Source of the DNA: Flavobacteriales bacterium
GTDB lineage: Bacteria > Bacteroidota > Bacteroidia > Flavobacteriales_E > Vicingaceae
Assembly (NCBI GenBank): GCA_020635815.1
Contig: JACJZB010000002.1
Location: forward strand, 248,001 to 312,000
DNA length: 64,000 nucleotides
Reading direction: 5' to 3'
Shown here: in pieces, positions 44,245 through 51,328 of the stretch
Layout: each line of letters starts with the position of its first letter
How positions within the stretch are numbered: the stretch's first letter is position 1
The notes under the pieces: model-generated
Told to the model about the DNA's origin: nothing
What the model saw: only the letters and a program-made list of their open reading frames with translations
The model's database searches: none
Made by a program: the position numbers and the translations under genes

Positions 44245-45621
44245 ATGAATATTACTACACATACTAAAACTTTTATAGCTGACACCATCACTCCTGTTGG
44301 TTTATACTTAAATCTTAGAGATAAATTCTACAACAGTCTTTTATTAGAAAGCTCTGATTATCATAGCAATGAAAATGCTTCGTCAATTATTTGTTTAGCA
44401 CCACTAGCTACTTTTAAAGTAGAAAATAATGCTATAAAAATTAGTGGCCTAGACTTAGACAAAGAATTAACTATTGAAAAAGGTGCTGATGCAATCTTAG
44501 GATTACAACAATTCATCAATCAATTTAAAACGAATAAAAAAACGTTAAATGGAATCTTTGGATATACTGCTTATGACGCTATTCAGTATTTTGATAAACT
44601 TTCTATTAGAGAGAATAAAGCTGAAAATGCGATACCTGAGATAAACTATAGTTTTTATAAATACATCATTCAAATTAATCATTTTAAAAATGAAATGACA
44701 ATTATTGAAAATCTTATTGATAATGAAGTAAGCGAAATTGATGCGATTGAGAAACTCGTTAAAACAACCTCTTACCCTCAGTATAACTTTAAATTAGAAG
44801 GCGAACAACATTCTAATTTAACAGATGATGATTTTAAAAAAATGGTAACCAAAGGCAAATTCCATTGTCAGCAAGGTGATGTTTTTCAACTGGTTCTTTC
44901 TCGGCAATTTTCTCAACAATTTAAAGGAGATGAATTTAATGTTTATAGAGCTCTTCGGTCGGTAAACCCTTCTCCTTATTTATTTTATTTCGATTTTGGT
45001 AATTATAAATTATTTGGCTCTTCGCCAGAAGCTCAAATAAAAGTGGAAAACAATAAAGCCACTATTAATCCCATTGCAGGAACTTTTAAAAGAACAGGTA
45101 ACGACATTGAAAATAGACTGTTAGCAGAGAAGTTAGCTGCTGACCCTAAAGAAACGGCAGAGCATAATATGTTGGTGGACTTAGCAAGAAACGATTTAAG
45201 TAAACACGGGAAAAATGTAAAAGTGGAGACGTATAAAGAAGTTCAGTTTTATAGTCATGTTATACACCTTGTGTCAGAAGTAACAGCAGAAATTAATCAA
45301 AAAGAATCGGTACAATTATTTGCTGATACATTTCCTGCGGGGACTTTGAGTGGAGCTCCCAAATATAGAGCATTGCAATTAATTGAAGAATATGAAAATA
45401 CCAATAGAGGTTTTTATGGCGGTGCAATTGGGTATTTTGGTTTTGATGGTAGTGTAAATCATGCTATCACGATTAGAAGTTTTTTAAGTAAAAACAATAC
45501 ACTTTTTAGTCAAGCAGGAGCTGGAGTAGTGATTAAATCTAATGAAAAAAGCGAGACGCAAGAAGTGAAAAATAAATTAGGAGCTTTACAAGAAGCATTA
45601 AAATTAGCAGAACAACTATAA
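44245..45621 (+). CDS. trpE: Anthranilate synthase component I
   Basis: 458 residues. The N-terminal domain carries the tryptophan feedback motif LLESS (about 33-37). The chorismate-binding domain has GDVFQLVLSRQFS, SPEAQIKVENNKATINPIAGT, AEHNMLVDLARNDL, THE-type HLVSEVTAE and FPAGTLSGAPKYRALQLIEEYE. It makes anthranilate from chorismate with ammonia from TrpG, the first committed step to tryptophan. First structural gene after the leader and attenuator, followed after 97 bases, mostly repeat, by trpG. Confidence 0.96.
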   Translation: MNITTHTKTFIADTITPVGLYLNLRDKFYNSLLLESSDYHSNENASSIICLAPLATFKVENNAIKISGLDLDKELTIEKGADAILGLQQFINQFKTNKKTLNGIFGYTAYDAIQYFDKLSIRENKAENAIPEINYSFYKYIIQINHFKNEMTIIENLIDNEVSEIDAIEKLVKTTSYPQYNFKLEGEQHSNLTDDDFKKMVTKGKFHCQQGDVFQLVLSRQFSQQFKGDEFNVYRALRSVNPSPYLFYFDFGNYKLFGSSPEAQIKVENNKATINPIAGTFKRTGNDIENRLLAEKLAADPKETAEHNMLVDLARNDLSKHGKNVKVETYKEVQFYSHVIHLVSEVTAEINQKESVQLFADTFPAGTLSGAPKYRALQLIEEYENTNRGFYGGAIGYFGFDGSVNHAITIRSFLSKNNTLFSQAGAGVVIKSNEKSETQEVKNKLGALQEALKLAEQL

Positions 45622-45623
45622 GG

Positions 45624-45701
45624 TCTCCCCTTGAGGGGAGATTTAGAGGGGTGAAATCACCCACCTAACGGTCCGAATATATTCGGAGTCTCAAGGGAGG
45701 A
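45624..45701. repeat. Palindromic repeat between trpE and trpG
   Basis: CTCCCCTTGAGGGGAG, GGGGTGAAATCACCC and TCCGAATATATTCGGA stems in succession, ending CTCAAGGGAGGA. It fills most of the intergenic gap. Confidence 0.8.
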
Positions 45702-45718
45702 ATAAAAACATAAGAATT

Positions 45719-46333
45719 ATGAAAAAAATATTAGTATTAGATAATTACGATTCGTTTACCTACAACTTGGTCCATTATATTGAAGCAAATGGAGATTATG
45801 AAGTTGATGTTTTTAGAAACGATGAAATTTCTATTGAAGAAGTTAATAACTACGACACCATCGTTTTATCGCCTGGGCCTGGCTTACCCGAAGACGCAGG
45901 TATTTTAAAGGAATTGATACAAATTTATGCTCCTACAAAAAAGATTTTAGGCGTTTGTTTAGGGATGCAAGCAATCGGAGAAGTATTTGGAGGTAAATTA
46001 GAAAATCTTGAAAATGTATATCATGGAGTTGCAACTAAATTAACTGTAATTGATTCCTCAGATTTAATCTATAAAAGTTTACCTCAACATTTTGAAATTG
46101 GTAGATACCATAGTTGGGTAATATCGAGAGAAAATTTCCCTGAAAAATTAAGTATTACTGCTATTGAGGAAAACAATCAAGTGATGTCTTTAAAACATAA
46201 AGACTACCAACTTTATGGAGTGCAGTATCATCCAGAATCTATTCTAACAGAGCATGGAAAAGAAATTATTAATAACTTCTTAGAAGCCCCCTTTAATTCC
46301 CCCAAAGGGGGAAACATATCTGAAAATATTTAA
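45719..46333 (+). CDS. trpG: Anthranilate synthase component II (glutamine amidotransferase)
   Basis: 204 residues. A class I glutamine amidotransferase: LDNYDSFTYNLVHYIE, SPGPGLPEDAG, the nucleophile Cys in LGVCLGMQAIGEVFGG (about residue 80) and the His-Glu pair in YGVQYHPESILTEHG. It supplies ammonia to TrpE. The fold ends at about NNFLEA (residue 190). The last ~15 residues (PFNSPKGGNISENI) are encoded by a CCCCCTTTAATTCCCCC-type repeat, and the stop codon comes after it, so the C-terminus is an acquired extension. Confidence 0.95.
   Translation: MKKILVLDNYDSFTYNLVHYIEANGDYEVDVFRNDEISIEEVNNYDTIVLSPGPGLPEDAGILKELIQIYAPTKKILGVCLGMQAIGEVFGGKLENLENVYHGVATKLTVIDSSDLIYKSLPQHFEIGRYHSWVISRENFPEKLSITAIEENNQVMSLKHKDYQLYGVQYHPESILTEHGKEIINNFLEAPFNSPKGGNISENI
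46286..46314. repeat. Palindromic repeat at the 3' end of trpG
   Basis: GCCCCCTTTAATTCCCCCAA followed by AGGGGGAAAC: CCCCC pairs with GGGGG. It encodes the extra C-terminal residues of TrpG. Confidence 0.7.
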
Positions 46334-46351
46334 TCAAAAATATTAATGACT

Positions 46352-46417
46352 ATGAAAAAATTAAGACAACTAAGAAAATCTCCTCCCCTTCGGGGAGGTC
46401 GGGAGGGACACTTATGA
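46352..46417 (+). other. 21-codon mini-frame ending in an ATGA overlap with trpD
   Basis: ATG at 46352 opens MKKLRQLRKSPPLRGGREGHL, whose TGA (46415-46417) overlaps the trpD ATG (46414-46416). More than a third of it is repeat DNA. It could couple trpD translation to upstream ribosomes, or be chance. Translation is not shown. Confidence 0.35.
46379..46410. repeat. Palindromic repeat between trpG and trpD
   Basis: CTCCTCCCCTTCGGGGAGG followed by TCGGGAGGGACA. The stem CCTCCCC/GGGGAGG with loop TTC lies just before the trpD start. Confidence 0.75.
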
Positions 46418-47400
46418 AAACAATACTAAACCAACTTTTTGAACAACAAAAACTGTCAGAGCAACAGGCCTATGACGTTCTTACTAAAATTGGGAACGGA
46501 GCTTATAATTCATCTCAAATTGCTTCTTTTTTAACCGTTTTTTTAATGCGTAATATTTCTGTAGATGAGCTTAGAGGTTTTCAGAAAGCATTGTTAGACT
46601 TATGTTTAAAAATGGATTTTTCGGAGTTCAACACCATCGACTTATGTGGTACTGGTGGTGATGGAAAAAACACCTTTAACATTTCAACCTTAACATCTTT
46701 TGTCGTTGCCGGAGCAGGATATAAAGTAGCTAAACATGGTAATTATGGGGTTTCTTCTAACTGTGGCTCTTCTAATGTTTTGGAATATTTAGGGTATAAA
46801 TTCACTAACGATGAAACTCAATTGAAAAAGCAATTGAATGATGCTAATTTTTGCATGATGCACGCTCCTTTGTTTCATCCTGCTATGGCAACTATAGCCC
46901 CAATTAGAGCTGAATTAGGTGTGAAAACATTCTTTAACATGTTAGGGCCAATAGTTAATCCATCGTTTCCACAAAATCAAATGGTAGGAGTTTTCAATTT
47001 AGAATTGGCTCGAATTTACAATTACTTATTGCAAGATTCTAATAAAAATTATAAGGTAGTTCATAGTTTAGATGGGTATGATGAAATCTCTTTAACTGGA
47101 AAGTTTAAACTGATTTCTAACAATGGCGACAATTTAATTTCTCCCACCCAAATCGGTTTTGAGCAATTAAATCCAACATCCATTTATGGTGGCGAAACAA
47201 TAAAAGAAGCAGCAAAAATATTTATTAATGTATTAGAAAATAAAGGAACTAAAGCTCAACAAGATGTGGTAATTGCTAATTCAGCTTTTGCTATTAATTG
47301 TTTTGAGCCAAACAAATCTATTGAAGAATGTAAAAGTTTAGCATTAGAATCATTGCTCTCGGGTAATGCTTATAAATCATTAAAAAAAATAATCTCATGA
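46414..47400 (+). CDS. trpD: Anthranilate phosphoribosyltransferase
   Basis: 328 residues, normal length. PRPP-binding signature DLCGTGGDGKNTFNISTLTS (about 76-95), KHGNYGVSSNCGSSNVLEYLG, and the anthranilate-side MHAPLFHPAMATIAPIRAELG and FFNMLGPIVNP. It joins anthranilate to PRPP. Unlike trpG, trpF and trpA it carries no insertion. It is followed by a 186-base gap that holds a long palindromic element. Confidence 0.96.
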   Translation: MKTILNQLFEQQKLSEQQAYDVLTKIGNGAYNSSQIASFLTVFLMRNISVDELRGFQKALLDLCLKMDFSEFNTIDLCGTGGDGKNTFNISTLTSFVVAGAGYKVAKHGNYGVSSNCGSSNVLEYLGYKFTNDETQLKKQLNDANFCMMHAPLFHPAMATIAPIRAELGVKTFFNMLGPIVNPSFPQNQMVGVFNLELARIYNYLLQDSNKNYKVVHSLDGYDEISLTGKFKLISNNGDNLISPTQIGFEQLNPTSIYGGETIKEAAKIFINVLENKGTKAQQDVVIANSAFAINCFEPNKSIEECKSLALESLLSGNAYKSLKKIIS

Positions 47401-47401
47401 T

Positions 47402-47571
47402 GTCATTCTGAACAATGTTTTGCCTTTTGTCATACTGAGTTAATCGAAGTATGAAACAAAAGGGACAAAATGAAGTGAAGAATCTATTTAGAGTAGAAAA
47501 TTAAATCAAAAAGATTCATCACTTCATTTTGATAAGTAATAAATTACTTTCAAAATATCGTTCAGAATGAC
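47402..47571. repeat. 170-bp element with perfect 12-bp inverted ends between trpD and trpC
   Basis: GTCATTCTGAAC (47402-47413) is mirrored exactly by GTTCAGAATGAC (47560-47571). Inside, AAAATGAAGTGAAGAATCT is mirrored by AGATTCATCACTTCATTTT, and TCATACTGAGTTAATCGAAG followed by TATGA forms a further hairpin. The whole can fold into one long arm. No coding capacity is visible. Confidence 0.85.
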
Positions 47572-47586
47572 AAAAAAATAAAAAAA

Positions 47587-48387
47587 ATGACCATACTAGA
47601 CGAAATAGTAGCCTACAAAAGAAAAGAAGTAGAAGAAAGAGAAGCAACACATCCCATAAAATTATTGGAGCAGAGTCTTTATTATAATTCAGAATGTGTG
47701 TCTTTAAAAAAGTACATTTTAAGAGAAGATAAGTCTGGAATTATCGCTGAGTTTAAACGGAAATCGCCTTCTAAAGGAATAATTAACGCTTACGCAGATG
47801 TAGAAAAAGTGACTATTGGTTATATGCAAGCGGGTGCTTCCGCTTTATCTGTATTAACAGATAATCACTTCTTCGGAGGAAAGAATGAAGATTTAATTAC
47901 GGCAAGAAAATTTAATTTTTGCCCTATTTTAAGAAAAGATTTTACCATTTCTGAATATCAAATTATTGAAGCAAAATCGATTGGAGCAGATGCTATTTTA
48001 TTAATTGCAGCAATTTTAACAAAAGAAGAGATTTCTCGATTTTCAAAATTGGCTTTTCAACTTGGAATGGAAGTTTTATTAGAGGTGCATACCCAAGAAG
48101 AATTAGACAAATATATTCCAGAAATTAATTTGGTAGGCATTAACAATCGCAACCTCAAAACCTTTGAGGTTGATTTTGAGAATTCTATTCGATTAGCAAA
48201 TCAATTACCTAAAAACACCATAAAAATTGCAGAAAGTGGAATAAGTAACCCGCAAAGAATTGCGGAACTAAAATCGCATGGCTTTGATGGTTTCTTGATT
48301 GGAGAAAACTTTATGAAAACTGCCGAACCAGAGGTAACTGCTAAAAAATTTATTAAACAAATTAATTCTAAGTTAATCCTTTCCTGA
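47587..48387 (+). CDS. trpC: Indole-3-glycerol phosphate synthase
   Basis: 266 residues. A (beta/alpha)8 enzyme with catalytic motifs IIAEFKRKSPSKG, ILRKDFTISEYQI (Lys and Asp of the active site), LLEVHTQEELD, GINNRNLKTF and IAESGI. It closes the indole ring. The final codons (KLILS, then TGA) run into a palindromic repeat that seems to supply the stop codon. TrpC and TrpF are separate proteins here. Confidence 0.96.
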   Translation: MTILDEIVAYKRKEVEEREATHPIKLLEQSLYYNSECVSLKKYILREDKSGIIAEFKRKSPSKGIINAYADVEKVTIGYMQAGASALSVLTDNHFFGGKNEDLITARKFNFCPILRKDFTISEYQIIEAKSIGADAILLIAAILTKEEISRFSKLAFQLGMEVLLEVHTQEELDKYIPEINLVGINNRNLKTFEVDFENSIRLANQLPKNTIKIAESGISNPQRIAELKSHGFDGFLIGENFMKTAEPEVTAKKFIKQINSKLILS

Positions 48388-48448
48388 TGAAGCGTAGCGG
48401 AAATCAGGAATCCAGAACTCAAAATCTGGATCTCCGCTTATGCGGGGA
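48381..48448. repeat. Palindromic repeats between trpC and trpF
   Basis: TTCCTGAT (48381-48388) is mirrored by ATCAGGAA (48403-48410). TCCAGA/TCTGGA (48411-48416/48425-48430) and TCTCCGCTTATGCGGGGA follow. The trpC stop codon lies inside. The trpF frame is open through this repeat up to an ATG at 48387. Confidence 0.75.
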
Positions 48449-48464
48449 AGAAAAAAAGAAAGAA

Positions 48465-49100
48465 ATGAAATTAAAAGTCTGCGGAATGCGAAATACAAAA
48501 AATATTGCTGAACTGATTCAAGTTCAACCAGATTTTATTGGCTTTATTTTTCATGAAAAATCATCAAGAAATGTTACTAATGAAATCAATGTAGATATCC
48601 CAAGCTACATTCAAAAAGTAGGTGTTTTTGTTGACGAAAATGAACAATTTATAACTTCAAAAATTAATAACTATAAGCTTAACGTAATTCAATTACATGG
48701 GTTAGAGTCTCCTCAGTTTTGTGAAAAAATTAGAAACTCCCCTCTTGGGAGGGGATTAAGGGGTGGGTTAAAAGTTATCAAAGCTTTTAACATTCATCCT
48801 GGTTTCGATTTTGAACTATTAAAACAGTATGAGACTTTTTGTGACTACTTTTTATTTGATGCTTTTGGAGAAAAAGCAGGTGGAAATGGTGTTGTTTTTA
48901 ATTGGGACTTATTAAACTATTATACCGGAAAAACTCCTTTTTTGCTGAGTGGAGGAATTGATGAAACGATGGCTAATCAAATTAAAAAAATTAAACACTC
49001 TCAGTTTGCAGGAATAGACATTAATAGTCGGTTTGAAATTGAGCCCAGCTTAAAAAATATTGAAAAGATTAAAAAATTTAAAACAGAATTAACAAAATAA
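48465..49100 (+). CDS. trpF: Phosphoribosylanthranilate isomerase with repeat-encoded insertion
   Basis: 211 residues from the ATG at 48465 (MKLKVCGMRNTKNI), which puts the general-base Cys at residue 5-6 as in other TrpF. The ATG at 48387 would add 26 residues translated from repeat DNA and is rejected. Further motifs are DFIGFIFHEKSSR, VIQLHG, DYFLFDAFG (general-acid Asp), LSGGI and GIDINSRFE. Between FCEKI and LKVIKAF there are about 11 extra residues (RNSPLGRGLRGG), encoded by a CTCCCCTCTTGGGAGGGG repeat. The insertion falls before beta-strand 5 and may be tolerated as a loop. Confidence 0.93.
   Translation: MKLKVCGMRNTKNIAELIQVQPDFIGFIFHEKSSRNVTNEINVDIPSYIQKVGVFVDENEQFITSKINNYKLNVIQLHGLESPQFCEKIRNSPLGRGLRGGLKVIKAFNIHPGFDFELLKQYETFCDYFLFDAFGEKAGGNGVVFNWDLLNYYTGKTPFLLSGGIDETMANQIKKIKHSQFAGIDINSRFEIEPSLKNIEKIKKFKTELTK
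48736..48770. repeat. Palindromic repeat in frame inside trpF
   Basis: ACTCCCCTCTTGGGAGGGGA followed by TTAAGGGGTGGGTTA: the stem CCCCTC/GAGGGG and the GGGGTGGGTTA tail match those at 33268-33368. It is translated as about 11 residues. Confidence 0.8.
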
Positions 49101-49154
49101 CACCTCCCTTTTAGGAGGGAAACTCTCCTCTAACATGAGGGGTTTGGGGTGTGT
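49100..49154. repeat. Palindromic repeat between trpF and trpB
   Basis: ACACCTCCCTTTTAGGAGGG, then CTCTCCTCTAACATGAGGGG and TTTGGGGTGTGT. The ends (ACACC/GGTGT) and the CCTCCC/GGAGGG stem pair. Confidence 0.75.
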
Positions 49155-49165
49155 AAAATTGAAAC

Positions 49166-50359
49166 ATGAAATACACAGTTAACGAATACGGATTTTACGG
49201 AGATTTTGGAGGTGCTTTTATCCCTGAAATGTTGTACCATAATGTTAAAGAATTAAAAGATTGTTATCTTAATATTATTGAATCTGAAGAGTTTATAAAA
49301 GAATATAAACAGTTGTTAAAAGACTATGTTGGAAGACCAACTCCTCTTTATTTTGCAAAACGACTATCGGAAAAGTACAACTCAAATATTTACCTAAAAC
49401 GTGAAGACTTAAATCATACAGGGGCTCATAAAGTAAACAATACGGTTGGTCAGATTTTATTGGCAAAAAAAATGGGTAAAACCAGAATTATAGCTGAAAC
49501 TGGTGCTGGTCAACATGGCGTTGCAACAGCCACTGTATGTGCATTGATGGATATGCCTTGCATTGTTTATATGGGAGAAATTGACATTAAACGACAAGCT
49601 CCAAATGTGGCAAGAATGAAAATGTTGGGAGCTGAAGTTAGAGCCGCAACATCAGGTAGTAAAACCTTAAAAGATGCGACCAACGAAGCTATTCGAGATT
49701 GGATAGCCAATCCTAAAGATACTTACTATTTAATTGGTTCTGTAGTTGGACCTCACCCCTACCCAGATATGGTGGCTCGTTTTCAGTCTATTATTTCTGA
49801 AGAAATGAAAATGCAGCTCGAAGAAAAAACGGGTAGAAATTATCCTGACAAAGTGATTGCTTGTGTTGGTGGAGGCAGTAATGCTGCAGGTGCGTTCTAT
49901 CATTTTTTGGATAATGAAAACGTAGAGTTAATTGCTGTTGAGGCTGATGGATTGGGAGTTAAAACTGGTAAAACAGCTGCTACAACACAAATTGGAACTG
50001 AAGGCATTATTCATGGAAGTAAGACTATATTAATGCAAAACAGCGAAGGACAAATAACCGAACCTTATTCTATTTCCGCTGGATTAGATTATCCAGGAGT
50101 AGGTCCTCTACATGCTCATTTGTTTAAAACTGGTAGAGGAACTTTTTTAGGTGCAACCGATAAAGAAGCGTTAGCTGCTGCTTTTGAGTTAACAAAATTA
50201 GAAGGGATTATTCCTGCCTTAGAATCATCTCATGCTCTGGCTGCACTAGGTAAATTAGATTTAAAACCAAATGAATGTGTGGTGGTTAATCTTTCAGGAC
50301 GAGGAGATAAGGATATGGAAACTTATATGAAAAGCCTCCCCAACCCTCCGAATATCTGA
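49166..50359 (+). CDS. trpB: Tryptophan synthase beta chain
   Basis: 397 residues. The PLP lysine is Lys89 in NHTGAHKVNN; catalytic GETGAG-type AETGAGQHGVATA; phosphate loop CVGGGSNAAG; and NLSGRGDKDMETYM near the end. It condenses indole with serine and pairs with TrpA. The last seven or so residues (SLPNPPNI) and the TGA stop are written by a repeat that starts at 50334. Confidence 0.96.
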   Translation: MKYTVNEYGFYGDFGGAFIPEMLYHNVKELKDCYLNIIESEEFIKEYKQLLKDYVGRPTPLYFAKRLSEKYNSNIYLKREDLNHTGAHKVNNTVGQILLAKKMGKTRIIAETGAGQHGVATATVCALMDMPCIVYMGEIDIKRQAPNVARMKMLGAEVRAATSGSKTLKDATNEAIRDWIANPKDTYYLIGSVVGPHPYPDMVARFQSIISEEMKMQLEEKTGRNYPDKVIACVGGGSNAAGAFYHFLDNENVELIAVEADGLGVKTGKTAATTQIGTEGIIHGSKTILMQNSEGQITEPYSISAGLDYPGVGPLHAHLFKTGRGTFLGATDKEALAAAFELTKLEGIIPALESSHALAALGKLDLKPNECVVVNLSGRGDKDMETYMKSLPNPPNI

Positions 50360-50381
50360 GCATGCTCTCCAAAGGAGGGGA
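50334..50381. repeat. Palindromic repeat overlapping the end of trpB
   Basis: GCCTCCCCAACCCTCCGAAT, then CTGAGCATGCTCTCCAAAGG and AGGGGA. CCTCCCC...GGAGGGG form the outer stem. It supplies the trpB C-terminal codons and stop. Confidence 0.75.
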
Positions 50382-50418
50382 ACTTAATACACTACTCATG
50401 AATTAACACAATTAAACG

Positions 50419-51231
50419 ATGAACAGAATAAAAAATACATTAGAAAAATATTCCTCCCCTTCGGGGAGAGCCTGTCCCGATGTTATCTCGGGATTAGGTG
50501 GGGCTTTAAATGTTTACCTTACTGCTGGATTTCCCAAATTAAATGATACCATTGAAATCGTTCAAGAACTTGAGAAAAATGGTGTTGACATGGTTGAAAT
50601 AGGTATGCCTTTTTCTGACCCATTAGCTGATGGACCCACTATTCAAAACAGTAGTGAAATTGCCATTAAAAATGGGATAACACTTGAATTGATATTTCAG
50701 CAAATCGAAGAAATTCGAAAAACGGTAACTATTCCAATTATTTTGATGGGCTATTACAACCAATTATTACAGTTTGGAGTTGAAGATTTTGTTAAAAAAG
50801 CAACAAATGTTGGTGTTGATGGGTTAATTATTCCTGATTTACCGCTGGATATTTACCAAAAAGAATATCAAGCACTTTTGGAGCAATACAATTTAAAGAT
50901 GAGCTTTTTAATTACACCTCAAACAACTGAAGAACGGGTATTAGAAATTGCTAAAGAAAGTACCGCTTTCTTATATGTTGTTTCTTCTTATGCCATTACT
51001 GGAGGAAAATCGGGCATAGAAGATTATCAAACCGAATACTTTAAAAAAGTAGCAGGGTTAAGTATCCAAACTCCCAAATTAATAGGTTTTGGAATAAGTA
51101 ACAGAGAAACGTTTGAAAAAGCTTGTCAATATGTAGAGGGAGCAATTATAGGCAGTGCTTTTATAAAAGCAATCGGGAAAAGTGAAAATATAAAAACAAC
51201 AATTAAAGAATTTGTAGAAAGTATTAAATAA
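50419..51231 (+). CDS. trpA: Tryptophan synthase alpha chain with repeat-encoded N-terminal insertion
   Basis: 270 residues. Catalytic Glu60 (DMVEIGMPFSDPLADGP) and Asp71 correspond to Glu49 and Asp60 of the Salmonella enzyme, and IIPDLPLD, YVVSSYAITG and GFGISNRET follow. It cleaves indole-3-glycerol phosphate. Between the first helix (MNRIKNTLEKY) and the first strand (ALNVYLTAGFP) there are about 17 extra residues (SSPSGRACPDVISGLGG), encoded by a palindromic repeat. This shifts the numbering by about the observed amount. Confidence 0.95.
   Translation: MNRIKNTLEKYSSPSGRACPDVISGLGGALNVYLTAGFPKLNDTIEIVQELEKNGVDMVEIGMPFSDPLADGPTIQNSSEIAIKNGITLELIFQQIEEIRKTVTIPIILMGYYNQLLQFGVEDFVKKATNVGVDGLIIPDLPLDIYQKEYQALLEQYNLKMSFLITPQTTEERVLEIAKESTAFLYVVSSYAITGGKSGIEDYQTEYFKKVAGLSIQTPKLIGFGISNRETFEKACQYVEGAIIGSAFIKAIGKSENIKTTIKEFVESIK
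50452..50505. repeat. Palindromic repeat in frame inside trpA
   Basis: TCCTCCCCTTCGGGGAGAGC, then CTGTCCCGATGTTATCTCGG and GATTAGGTGGGGCT. The inner stems CTCCCCTTCGGGGAG and CCCGATGTTATCTCGGG both pair well. It is translated without a frame change. Confidence 0.85.
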
Positions 51232-51235
51232 CTAG

Positions 51236-51312
51236 CGTCATTGCGAACGAAGAATGAGTGAAGCAATCTTAACTATTAAAAAGAAGATTGCTTCGTTACA
51301 CTCGCAATGACG
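51236..51312. repeat. 77-bp element with perfect 11-bp inverted ends between trpA and the DAHP synthase gene
   Basis: CGTCATTGCGA (51236-51246) is mirrored by TCGCAATGACG (51302-51312). GAAGCAATCTT is mirrored by AAGATTGCTTC. It fills the gap between the two genes. Confidence 0.85.
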
Positions 51313-51328
51313 ATAAAAATAATAAAAA

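Noticed and set aside
48387..48464. Upstream extension of trpF
   Set aside because: Encoded by repeat DNA; the normal TrpF N-terminus MKLKVCGMRN starts at 48465.
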